This document shows positions 34,257-42,254 of a DNA stretch of 64,000 bases, in pieces (positions within the stretch are counted from its first letter, which is position 1; every line of letters begins with the position of its first letter). The notes below the pieces were generated by a model that did not search any database, was not told the DNA's origin, and saw nothing but the letters and a program-made list of their open reading frames with translations. Made by a program: the position numbers and the translations under genes. The DNA is from CAZBBB01 sp964490005 (GTDB lineage Bacteria > Planctomycetota > B15-G4), in NCBI GenBank assembly GCA_964490005.1, contig CAZBBB010000001.1:1-64000 (forward strand), read 5' to 3'.

Positions 34257-35630
34257 GTGTCCCGGATCGTGACGCTGCCGGTGGCTGCCGGCCCGCCGCT
34301 CGCCGAGCTGGCGGCGTTGATCGACGACACGCGTCGGCCGGTGCTGTTCGACGGCGGCGTGCGCGCGTCCGGCCTGGCCTGCTGGAACTTCCTGGCCTTC
34401 GATCCCGACGAGGTGCTCGAGCTCGAGGCGAGCGGGTCGCGACAGGCCTTCGAGGCGGTCGACGAACTCCTCGCGCGGCGCTGGCCCGGGGCCTGCCGTG
34501 CGGCGGCGGACGCGGAGCTGCCGCCTTTCACCGGAGGGCTTGCGGGCTGGCTGGGTTACGACCTCGGGCGGCAGCTCGAGCGCTGGCCGGCGCGCGCGCG
34601 ACCCGATGCCGATCTGCCGGACGCGTGCCTCGGGGCCTACGAATTCGTGCTGGCCGAGCACCTGCCGAGCGGCAGGCGACTGATCGCGGGACGCGGCTCG
34701 CGGGCGCGCGCGGAGCGCTTCCTGGCGGAGGTCGAGGCACTCGCGCGGCACGCACGTCGCGTGCCGGCCGTCGGCGCCGTCGGCGGCCGCCCGATCGGTT
34801 CGTTCGATCGCGCCGGCTACGAGCGCGCCGTGGGTCGGGTGCGCGAACGGATCCTCGAGGGCGACGTCTATCAGGTGAACCTGTGCCAGCGCTGGGAGGT
34901 CGCGTACGAGGGCCGGCTGGAGGGGCTGCAGGCGGCCCTGCGCGAACGCTTTCCGGGAGCCTTCGGCGCGCTGCTCCGCACGCCGCGCGCGGCGGTGGTC
35001 TCGAGTTCGCCCGAGTTGTTCGTCCGCCGCCGCGGCGCGCACGTCGAGAGCCGTCCGATCAAGGGCACGCGTCCGCGTGGTCGCGACGCCGCACAGGACG
35101 AGCGCCTGCGCGCGGAACTCGAGGCCTCGCCCAAGGAGATCGCGGAGCTGTCGATGATCGTGGACCTCGTCCGCAACGACCTGGGGCGATCGGCGGTGCT
35201 CGGCAGCGTGCAGGTCGACCCGGCCTTCGACACCGAGGCCTGGCCGACGGTGTTCCACCGCGTCGCGCGCGTGCGCTGCGAGGTCGATGCGGGCGCTCCG
35301 GCCGGGCCGATCATCGCCGCCGCCTTCCCGCCGGCGTCGGTCACGGGGACCCCCAAGATCTCGGCGCTGGCCCTGATCGAGGACCTCGAGCCCGTCCGGC
35401 GGCACGTCTATACCGGCGCGATCGGCTGGGTCGGCGCCGAGGGTGACTTCGACCTCTCGGTCGCCATCCGCATCGCGACGCTCGTCGACGGCCGGCTGCT
35501 GCTGCCCTTCGGCAGCGGGATCACGCTGGCATCCGACCCGTCCGCCGAGTACGAGGAGACCCTGCACAAGGCGGCGGCGCTGTTCGCGGCGCTGTCGCTG
35601 CCCCTGCCCGGATCGGAAAGCCTGACCTGA
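34257..35630 (+). CDS. pabB: Aminodeoxychorismate synthase component I
   Basis: 457 residues. It converts chorismate and ammonia to 4-amino-4-deoxychorismate for folate synthesis. The chorismate-binding core shows SRPIKGTRPRG, with K269 of PIKGT that marks aminodeoxychorismate synthases (anthranilate synthases have PIAGT), then SPKEIAELSMIVDLVRNDLG and FPPASVTGTPKISAL. Further marks are HVYTGAIGWVG and SVAIRIATL. The GTG at 34257 was chosen from the -10 at 34243 and the conserved N-terminus; longer in-frame starts reach into the xerC promoter region. pabC follows after 2 bases. The glutaminase subunit pabA is not present. Confidence 0.92.
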   Translation: MSRIVTLPVAAGPPLAELAALIDDTRRPVLFDGGVRASGLACWNFLAFDPDEVLELEASGSRQAFEAVDELLARRWPGACRAAADAELPPFTGGLAGWLGYDLGRQLERWPARARPDADLPDACLGAYEFVLAEHLPSGRRLIAGRGSRARAERFLAEVEALARHARRVPAVGAVGGRPIGSFDRAGYERAVGRVRERILEGDVYQVNLCQRWEVAYEGRLEGLQAALRERFPGAFGALLRTPRAAVVSSSPELFVRRRGAHVESRPIKGTRPRGRDAAQDERLRAELEASPKEIAELSMIVDLVRNDLGRSAVLGSVQVDPAFDTEAWPTVFHRVARVRCEVDAGAPAGPIIAAAFPPASVTGTPKISALALIEDLEPVRRHVYTGAIGWVGAEGDFDLSVAIRIATLVDGRLLLPFGSGITLASDPSAEYEETLHKAAALFAALSLPLPGSESLT

Positions 35631-35632
35631 CC

Positions 35633-36496
35633 ATGCACGCGTACGTCTGGCTCGACGGCGAGGTCGTTCCGGCCGCCCGCGCCGCGGTCTCGGTCTTCGA
35701 TCGCACGCTGCTCTACGGTCTGGGCGCCTTCGAGACCTTCCGCCTGCACGGCGGAGAGCCGTTTCTCGTCGATCGGCACGTCGAGCGCCTGCAGCGCTCG
35801 CTGGCGGCCGTCGGGCTGCCGGCGCCCGCGGCGCTCGCGGGCCTGCCGTCCGGCGTTCGTGAGCTGGCGGCGCGCAACGACGCGCCCAACACGCTGTGCC
35901 GCGTCACGGTCACCGCCGGCGCCGGCCCGGACCTCGGTGCGGGGTGCGCCCCGTCCCGGGCGGTGGCGATCCTGCGCGCGGTGCCGCCGCCGGCGCGGGC
36001 TCCGGTAAGCGTGGGGATCGCGCCGTTCCTGCACGATCGCCGCTCGCCGCTCGCCGGGGTCAAGACCACCAGCTACCTGCAGCACTACCTGCAGCGCGAC
36101 GCGGCCGAGACGGCGGGTCGACTGGACGACCTGATGATCGACGAGGACGGCTGCATCACCGAGGGGACCGTTTCGAACGCCTTCGCGGTGCGCGACGGGC
36201 GCCTGATCACGCCCCCCGTGAGCGTGGCCATCCTCGCCGGCGTGACCCGCGGCGTCGTGCTCGAGTTGGCGCGGGCGTCGGGGGTCCCGGTGGACGAGCG
36301 CCCCCTGCCCCTCGGCGAGTTGGAGCGCGTGGACGAGTTCTTCCTGACCGGTGCGGGCAAGTGCCTGGTCGCCGCCGATCTCGTCGGGGAGCGCACCCTG
36401 CCCGCGCGACGCCCGGTGACGACGTCCCTGCGGTCGGCACTGATCGCGCGCATCGCGTCGGAGTGCCGGGTGGCCGCCGACACGATCCGGATCTGA
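35633..36496 (+). CDS. pabC: Aminotransferase class IV, probable aminodeoxychorismate lyase
   Basis: 287 residues. A fold-type IV PLP enzyme; the lysine that binds PLP is K144 in LAGVKTTSYL. Further family marks are VFDRTLLYGLGAFETFRL, ITEGTVSNAFAV, ILAGVTRGVVLELA and DEFFLTGAGK. D-amino-acid and branched-chain aminotransferases share this fold, but the position 2 bases after pabB makes the 4-aminobenzoate-releasing lyase the likely function. Confidence 0.85.
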   Translation: MHAYVWLDGEVVPAARAAVSVFDRTLLYGLGAFETFRLHGGEPFLVDRHVERLQRSLAAVGLPAPAALAGLPSGVRELAARNDAPNTLCRVTVTAGAGPDLGAGCAPSRAVAILRAVPPPARAPVSVGIAPFLHDRRSPLAGVKTTSYLQHYLQRDAAETAGRLDDLMIDEDGCITEGTVSNAFAVRDGRLITPPVSVAILAGVTRGVVLELARASGVPVDERPLPLGELERVDEFFLTGAGKCLVAADLVGERTLPARRPVTTSLRSALIARIASECRVAADTIRI

Positions 36497-36534
36497 GATC
36501 CGAGGGACCTCGGCGGGCGGGGGAGTCGTGCTGC

Positions 36535-36540
36535 TAGGAT
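36535..36540 (+). promoter_or_regulatory. Putative -10 upstream of the secreted helical protein
   Basis: TAGGAT in the short gap after pabC, 34 bases before the ATG at 36575. An in-frame ATG overlaps the end of this hexamer at 36539, which is why the later ATG was preferred as start. Confidence 0.35.
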
Positions 36541-36574
36541 GTCCGGCTCGTCCGCCCGACCCGAGGTCCGCCGC

Positions 36575-37408
36575 ATGCCGGCTTGGTCGTCCGTCCGCGC
36601 CTGTCTGGCCGTCGTCTGTCTGGCGGGCGCGGCGGCGCCGCTCATGCCCGACGATGGCCCCGACGAGACGGCGCTGGCGATGGTGGCGCAGATCGACGCG
36701 GCGCTCGACGCGCACGACGCCGAGGCCATCCAGGACGCGCTGCGTCGGCTCGAGGGCGTCTACGCGCAGGTCGGCGACAAGACGCTCAAGAAGGTCCTCA
36801 AGGCCGTCGGCCAGGTCTTCCGCGAGTTCAAGCCGCGCATCGATGCCGGGTTGCCGGTCCTGCCGCCGGCACCCGGAGACACCGGCGACGAGGTGATCCT
36901 CGAAGATCCGCGCGTGGAGATCCTGGCCTGCTACCGCATGGCCGTGGGGCTGATGTACGACAAACCGCAGGGCGCCGACGTGCTGCTGCCCGTGCTCAAG
37001 CTGCCGCACGTGAAGAACTGGCCCGAGGTCGTGGCCCTGATCGTGCAGGGACTCGGCTATCGGCAGGATCCGACGCTCACGAAGGCGATCGCGCCGTGGC
37101 TCGCGGCCGATTCGGCGGCGTTGGCTTCGGCGGCGGCGGCGGCGCTCGGGCAGTTGCACGAAAAACCCGTCGAGGCGCGGCGCGAGGCCGTTGCCGCGCT
37201 CGTCGATGAGTTCCAGCGCGCGTACGACGAGGCCGCCAAGGAGGCGCGCAAGCTGCGCGAGGGCGACGCCGCGCCGGCCGCCGATCGCCTGGCGTCGATG
37301 CAGGTGGCCTTCACCGAGTCGCTCACGATGCTGACGCGGGCGACGTGCGCCGATCCGCCCGCGTGGAGCGCCTGGTTCTCGGCCCGAGGGAGGGAGTCGG
37401 ACTGGTGA
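36575..37408 (+). CDS. Secreted helical protein of unknown function
   Basis: 277 residues with a signal peptide (about 1-22). The mature protein is nearly all helical: a pair of helices (AMVAQIDAALDAHDAEAIQDAL), then HEAT-like stretches (LLPVLKLPHVKNWPEVVALIVQGLG, AAAAALGQLHEKPVEARREAV). No enzyme motif is visible. Its TGA overlaps the GTG of the next gene (GTGA), which starts a chain of overlapping genes to ispA. Confidence 0.5.
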   Translation: MPAWSSVRACLAVVCLAGAAAPLMPDDGPDETALAMVAQIDAALDAHDAEAIQDALRRLEGVYAQVGDKTLKKVLKAVGQVFREFKPRIDAGLPVLPPAPGDTGDEVILEDPRVEILACYRMAVGLMYDKPQGADVLLPVLKLPHVKNWPEVVALIVQGLGYRQDPTLTKAIAPWLAADSAALASAAAAALGQLHEKPVEARREAVAALVDEFQRAYDEAAKEARKLREGDAAPAADRLASMQVAFTESLTMLTRATCADPPAWSAWFSARGRESDW

Positions 37409-37980
37409 ACCTCGGGACGCTCGTGCGTGAGCGGCTCATCGATCCCGTCCGACGCGCCCAAGGCTCCCCGGTGTCCATCGCCCGGGGCACCGCGCTCGGC
37501 CTGTGGATCAGTTTCACGCCGACCGTCGGCATCCAGATGTTCCTCGTCACGGCGATCGGCATTCCGCTCAAGGCCAATCTGCCGATCGCGATCGCGCTCG
37601 TCTGGCTGAGCAACCCCGTCACGATCATCCCGCTGTACTACAGCTACTACTGGTTGGGCGCGGTGCTTCTCGGCGAGGGCGCGCGCGGTTACGGCGAACT
37701 CACGGAGGTGCTGCTGCGCCCGATCCGCGCGATCGAGGACGGCTCGACCGGCTTCCTCGACAGCCTCGGGTTGCTGGGCGGCGAGGTGCTGGTCCCGCTG
37801 ATGGTCGGGTCCGTCGTGGTCGCCACGGCGCTCGCCATACCCGGCTACCATGTCGCGCTCCGCATGGCGACGCGGCGGCTGGCGCGACGACTCGAGGAAG
37901 AGGCGCGCGCGGCCGCCGTCGAAGCCGGCGGTCAGCCCGCTCCGCCCGCCCCCGTCGTGGAGGAATCCCGCCGCCCATGA
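37405..37980 (+). CDS. DUF2062 family membrane protein
   Basis: 191 residues. The conserved DUF2062 core is IARGTALGLWISFTPTVGIQMFL, followed by IPLKANLPIAIALVWLSNPVTIIPLYY, with three to four membrane helices and a charged C-terminal helix. The family is of unknown function and is often found near lipid-linked or glycosylation genes. GTG start overlaps the upstream TGA, with GGGAGGGAG as ribosome binding site. The stop overlaps the next start (ATGA). Confidence 0.8.
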   Translation: MNLGTLVRERLIDPVRRAQGSPVSIARGTALGLWISFTPTVGIQMFLVTAIGIPLKANLPIAIALVWLSNPVTIIPLYYSYYWLGAVLLGEGARGYGELTEVLLRPIRAIEDGSTGFLDSLGLLGGEVLVPLMVGSVVVATALAIPGYHVALRMATRRLARRLEEEARAAAVEAGGQPAPPAPVVEESRRP

Positions 37981-39254
37981 ACGGAGTTCGCGAGAGCGGG
38001 CGCGGCGGCGATCGGGGGAGCCGCGGGCGACGGGTCCTCGGCCTGGCGGTGTCGCTGGCGATCGCCTCGCTGGCCACGGCGGTCTGGGCGCTGTGGTCGC
38101 GCCAGACCCTGAGGGCGGAGATCCCGCGGCACGAGGAGCGCCTGCGCGACGAAGTCGTTCGTGCCATGGACGCCGCCGTGGAGCACGAGCGCGGGTTGGG
38201 GCAGCGTGCCGTGGCGCAGGCCGAGGAGCGGCACCGTGTCGCAGTCGACGCGCTGCAGCTCCGGCACCTTTCGGAGGTCGAAGCGCTGGCCGCGGAGGCT
38301 GCCGGCAAGGCCGACGAGGTCGCGGCGCTGCAGTCGGATCGGATCGTGCTCGAGCGGGACCTCGTCGAGGCGCGTCGGCGCGGCGACGAGTCGGAGAGCG
38401 AGCTGGCGGCGGCGCGCGCCGAACTCGAGGTGCTCGTGGACGAGCGCGAGGCGTCGCGCCGGACCTACAACGAACTCGTCGGACGCAATGCACGGCTGCT
38501 CGAGCAGGTGCTCGAGCGCGACCGGCGACTCGATGCCTTGGGCGCGAAGCTGGCCGAACTCGCGGCGCGCGGCCCCGAACGGTCGTCGGTCGTCGAGTCG
38601 CCCGAGCCCGGGCAGGTGCCGCTGGCCGCCCGGTTCAACGAGGCGCTGCGGGCCGCGGGAGCCGAGCGCATCACGGTCGTGCAGGTGGCGTCGGTGGGCC
38701 TGGGAGGCGCACGCGACCTGCTCGTGCGGCTCGAGCCGCTCGACGGGGCGGCCGAGGCCCTCGTGATCGGCGTGGAGCGCGCGGTGCTCACGTCGAGCGA
38801 AGGGCGCGTGTCGCTCGCGCTGCTCGGCGCGCGCGAGGCGGCCGACGACCAACCGTTCGATCTCCCGGTGCCACTGCCGGAGTTCGATGCCCCCGGCTGG
38901 GCGGCGCTGGGGCTGGAGATCCCGGCGGCGGGGCCGCCGCTGTCGCGCGTCAGGCAGGCATTGGCCGCACTCGTCGCGCCGGGCGGCTGGAGCGTGGCGT
39001 CGCTGGGTTCCTTCGACGGGACGCAGCTTGCGGATCTGGAACTGCGGCAGGTCGACGAGCGCGGGCAGGTCCTGCGCTCGCTCTTCGCGCCGCGCGCGAC
39101 GGTCGACGCGACCGTGCAGGTCCTCGAACTGCACGGAGGTTCGGTGGCGGTCGGAGGTGAAGTGCGCCCGTTCTATGACGGGCTGTACCGGCTGGCGCTG
39201 CACGGAGCGGATGCCGCCGGTTGGTACCAGGCGATCGGGGTCGTGCCGCCGTGA
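37977..39254 (+). CDS. Membrane-anchored coiled-coil protein
   Basis: 425 residues. A basic N-terminus and one helix (about 20-41) are followed by a coiled coil of about 150 residues (about 45-200) rich in Glu, Ala, Arg and Leu. The C-terminal 220 residues form a globular domain of unknown type, with a strand-rich end (TVQVLELHGGSVAVGGEVRPF). It overlaps its neighbours on both sides (ATGA and GTGA), so it is made together with the DUF2062 protein and IspA. Function unknown. Confidence 0.6.
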   Translation: MNGVRESGRGGDRGSRGRRVLGLAVSLAIASLATAVWALWSRQTLRAEIPRHEERLRDEVVRAMDAAVEHERGLGQRAVAQAEERHRVAVDALQLRHLSEVEALAAEAAGKADEVAALQSDRIVLERDLVEARRRGDESESELAAARAELEVLVDEREASRRTYNELVGRNARLLEQVLERDRRLDALGAKLAELAARGPERSSVVESPEPGQVPLAARFNEALRAAGAERITVVQVASVGLGGARDLLVRLEPLDGAAEALVIGVERAVLTSSEGRVSLALLGAREAADDQPFDLPVPLPEFDAPGWAALGLEIPAAGPPLSRVRQALAALVAPGGWSVASLGSFDGTQLADLELRQVDERGQVLRSLFAPRATVDATVQVLELHGGSVAVGGEVRPFYDGLYRLALHGADAAGWYQAIGVVPP

Positions 39255-40138
39255 ACGCCTTCGAGGCATGTCTCGAGGAGACGCGCGTCGAACTCGACGC
39301 GGCGCTCGACCGGTGGTTGCCCACGGTCGACCGGGAGGGCGATCTCGCCGCGGCCATGCGGCACATCGTGTTCGCCGGCGGGAAGCGCTTGCGGCCCGCG
39401 CTGGCGCGTTGGGGCGCCGTGCACGTCGGCGGAACGGCGGGTGAGGCGCTCGGCGCGGCGGGAGCGCTCGAACTCGTCCACGCGTACTCGCTGCTGCACG
39501 ACGACCTGCCGTGCATGGACGACGCGGCGCTGCGCCGGGGCCGCCCCTGCGCGCACGTCGTGTACGGCGAGGCCACCGCGCTGCTGGCGGGCGATGCGCT
39601 GCTCACGCTGGCCTTCGAGGTGCTCGTCGAGAACACGCCCGCGGATCGCCCCGTGGGGGAACTCGTGGCGACGCTCGCGCGCGCCGCGGGGTGGGCCGGC
39701 ATGGTCGGCGGCCAGGTCGCCGATCTCGCGGCCGAAGGGCGGCCGCCGCACGTGTCGATCGTGCGCTCGATCCACGAGCGCAAGACCGCCGCCCTGATCG
39801 GCGCGGCGTTCCGCATGGGGGCGCTGGCGGGCGGAGCGGCGGTGTCCGAGGCCGAGGCGCTCGAGCGCGCCGGGCACGACATCGGCCTGGCCTTCCAGAT
39901 CGTCGACGACCTGCTCGACGTTCAGGGCACCAGCGCCGAACTCGGCAAGCCCGCCGGGGCGGACGAGGCCGCCGGGAAGATGACCTGGCCGGCCGCCGTG
40001 GGCGTACGGCGCGCCCGCGCCGATGCCGAGGCCCTCTTGGAGCGCGCCTCGCAGACGTTCTCCTCCGGCCCCGCGGCGGAGCAGTTCGCGGGGCTGAGGC
40101 GGATGCTCCTGCCGGGTGCGCACGAGCGCGCCACCTGA
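39251..40138 (+). CDS. ispA: Short-chain polyprenyl diphosphate synthase
   Basis: 295 residues. It condenses IPP with allylic diphosphates to give farnesyl or geranylgeranyl diphosphate. The first Asp-rich motif is DDLPCMDD (84-91, the DDxxxxD form of bacterial FPP/GGPP synthases), with FAGGKRLRP before it; the second is DDLLD near residue 217. GTG start overlapping the upstream TGA. dxs follows 60 bases downstream, so an early and a later step of isoprenoid synthesis lie together. Chain length cannot be fixed from the sequence alone. Confidence 0.88.
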   Translation: MNAFEACLEETRVELDAALDRWLPTVDREGDLAAAMRHIVFAGGKRLRPALARWGAVHVGGTAGEALGAAGALELVHAYSLLHDDLPCMDDAALRRGRPCAHVVYGEATALLAGDALLTLAFEVLVENTPADRPVGELVATLARAAGWAGMVGGQVADLAAEGRPPHVSIVRSIHERKTAALIGAAFRMGALAGGAAVSEAEALERAGHDIGLAFQIVDDLLDVQGTSAELGKPAGADEAAGKMTWPAAVGVRRARADAEALLERASQTFSSGPAAEQFAGLRRMLLPGAHERAT

Positions 40139-40198
40139 CCCGGACCCGCGCCGAACTTGGTACCGTAAGCGCGCTTCGCGTCACGCACCGGCCGCCCC

Positions 40199-42094
40199 AT
40201 GTCCCTGCTGCAACGCATCAACTCGCCCGAAGACCTGCGCCAGCTGTCCGTCGAGCAGCTTTCCCTCCTCGCCGAGGAGATGCGCGTCGACCTCATCGAC
40301 GCCATCCAGCGGACCGGCGGACACCTGGGTTCGGGGCTCGGCGTGCTCGAGCTGACGATCGCGCTGCATTACGTGCACGACTTCCGTCGTGATCGGCTGG
40401 TCTTCGACGTCGGCCATCAGTGCTATCCGCACAAGATGCTGACGGGGCGCCGTGATCGCCTGCGGACGATGCGCATGCTGGACGGCCTGTGCGGCTTCCC
40501 GCATCCCGACGAGAGCGAGTACGACCTGTTCCACACCGGCCACGCGGGAACGTCCATCTCACTGGGCTTGGGGTTGGCGGCCGCCGACAAGGCTGCGGGC
40601 GAGGATCGTCGATCGGTGGTCGTGATCGGGGATGCCGGGTACGGGGCCGGGGTGGCCTTCGAGGCCATGAACGCGGCCGCGGAGGCCAAGGTCGACCTGC
40701 TCGTGATCCTCAACGACAACGAGATGAGCATCAGCCCGACCGTCGGCGCGATGTCGCGCTACTTCACGCGTGTCCGCACCGGGCCGCTCGTCACCGGCGC
40801 GAAGAAGGAACTCGCTGAGCTCATTCGGCACATCCCGGTGATCGGCGAGCGCGTGGACCGCTCCATCCGGGAGAGCCTCGACGTCGTCAAGTCGGTGCTT
40901 GTCCCGGGGCACGTGTTCGAGGAGTTCGAGTTCACGTACTTCGGTCCGCACGACGGCCACGACCTGCCGCGCCTCGTGCACACGCTGCAGGACCTGCGCG
41001 CGCGTCCCGGCCTGACCCTGCTGCACGTGGTCACGCGCAAGGGGGCCGGCTGCGAACTGGCCGCCCGGGACCCGCAGCGGCTGCACGGCGTCAAGGCCAG
41101 CGCGCCGCCCGGAGAGGCCGACAAGCCGGTCGGCGCTCCCGCTCCGAAGCGGCCTGCGTTCACGGACGTGTTCGCGGCGCGCCTCGTCGAGCGGGCGCGC
41201 GGCAACCCGCGCATCGTCGGCGTGACGGCGGCGATGCCCGATGGGACGGGCCTCAAGCACCTGGCCGATGCCTTCCCGGAGCGCTGCTACGACGTGGGCA
41301 TCTGCGAGCAGCACGCCGTGGCGTTCGCGGGCGGCTTGGCCAAGGGTGGCCAGCTGCCCGTCGTCGCGATCTATTCCACGTTCCTCCAGCGAGGTTACGA
41401 CGAGCTGTTCCAGGAACTGTTGATCCAGAAGGCTCGCGCGGTCCTGGCTCTCGATCGGGCCGGTCTCGTCGACGACGGCGCGACGCACCACGGGTTGTTC
41501 GACATCGCGTACCTGCGCACGATGCCGAACACGGTGCTGATGGCGCCGGCCGACGGCGCCGAACTCGAACTCATGGTGGACTTCGCGCTGGCGCATGACG
41601 GCGTCGTCGCGGTCCGCTACCCGCGGGACACGATCCCCGAGCCGGACGCCGCTCGGCCGGACCCGATCCGGCTCGGCCAGGGGGTGACTCTGCGCGACGG
41701 CGGCGATGTCGTGCTCGTGGCGTACGGCTCGATGGTGCGGCCGGCCCTCGCTGCGGCGGCGCTGCTGCACGCGGAGGGACTGGACGTCGGCGTCGTCAAT
41801 GCACGGTTCGCGAAGCCGATCGACGTGGAGACGATCGTCGGCGCAGCCGCCGGAACGCGCCTGGTCGTCACGCTCGAAGAACACGCCGTGAGTGGAGGTT
41901 TCGGGTCAGCCGTCCTCGAGGCCTGTTCGGCGGCGGGGCGAGCCCTCCCGCGTACCTTGTTGGTCGGCGTTCCGGACGAGTTCGTGGAACATGGTGGGCG
42001 ATCCGGCCTGCTCGACCGCATCGGCTTCACCCCCCGAGGCATTGCGGGTCGCGTGCTGGCCGCACTGGGGGACCCGGTGCTGGCGAGCGCCTGA
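40199..42094 (+). CDS. dxs: 1-deoxy-D-xylulose-5-phosphate synthase
   Basis: 631 residues, full length. It condenses pyruvate and glyceraldehyde 3-phosphate in the first step of the MEP pathway. The TPP-binding region reads IGDAGYGAGVAFEAMN...LNDNEMSIS, a GDA variant of the usual GDG; the metal-binding Asp and Asn are kept. HTGHAGTSIS replaces the common VGHSSTSIS. Both variants, as I recall, occur in planctomycete DXS. C-terminal marks are GICEQHAVAFAGGLA and the transketolase C-terminal domain. A possible -10 (TACCGT) lies about 35 bases before the ATG. Confidence 0.95.
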   Translation: MSLLQRINSPEDLRQLSVEQLSLLAEEMRVDLIDAIQRTGGHLGSGLGVLELTIALHYVHDFRRDRLVFDVGHQCYPHKMLTGRRDRLRTMRMLDGLCGFPHPDESEYDLFHTGHAGTSISLGLGLAAADKAAGEDRRSVVVIGDAGYGAGVAFEAMNAAAEAKVDLLVILNDNEMSISPTVGAMSRYFTRVRTGPLVTGAKKELAELIRHIPVIGERVDRSIRESLDVVKSVLVPGHVFEEFEFTYFGPHDGHDLPRLVHTLQDLRARPGLTLLHVVTRKGAGCELAARDPQRLHGVKASAPPGEADKPVGAPAPKRPAFTDVFAARLVERARGNPRIVGVTAAMPDGTGLKHLADAFPERCYDVGICEQHAVAFAGGLAKGGQLPVVAIYSTFLQRGYDELFQELLIQKARAVLALDRAGLVDDGATHHGLFDIAYLRTMPNTVLMAPADGAELELMVDFALAHDGVVAVRYPRDTIPEPDAARPDPIRLGQGVTLRDGGDVVLVAYGSMVRPALAAAALLHAEGLDVGVVNARFAKPIDVETIVGAAAGTRLVVTLEEHAVSGGFGSAVLEACSAAGRALPRTLLVGVPDEFVEHGGRSGLLDRIGFTPRGIAGRVLAALGDPVLASA

Positions 42095-42241
42095 TCCGGG
42101 GCCGCGCGCTGTCAGCGCAGGGGCGAGGGGGGCGTCTCGCAGCCCGTCTCTGCTCCCGGGCGGTCCAGGGGCGATCCGTGCTTCGGGGCTCAGGTTCGGA
42201 CCCCGCCCGGGCCGAAGTCTGAACTGCCCCCGTCCTTCGGA

Positions 42242-42247
42242 TAAACT
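42242..42247 (+). promoter_or_regulatory. Putative -10 for the secreted propeller protein (leaderless)
   Basis: TAAACT, 7 nt before the ATG at 42255. A weak CTGAAC lies 17 bases further upstream at the -35 position. Confidence 0.42.
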
Positions 42248-42254
42248 CCGCTCC

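Noticed and set aside
34257..35630. trpE (anthranilate synthase) as identity of the chorismate enzyme
   Set aside because: The PIKGT lysine and the adjoining class IV aminotransferase point to pabB.
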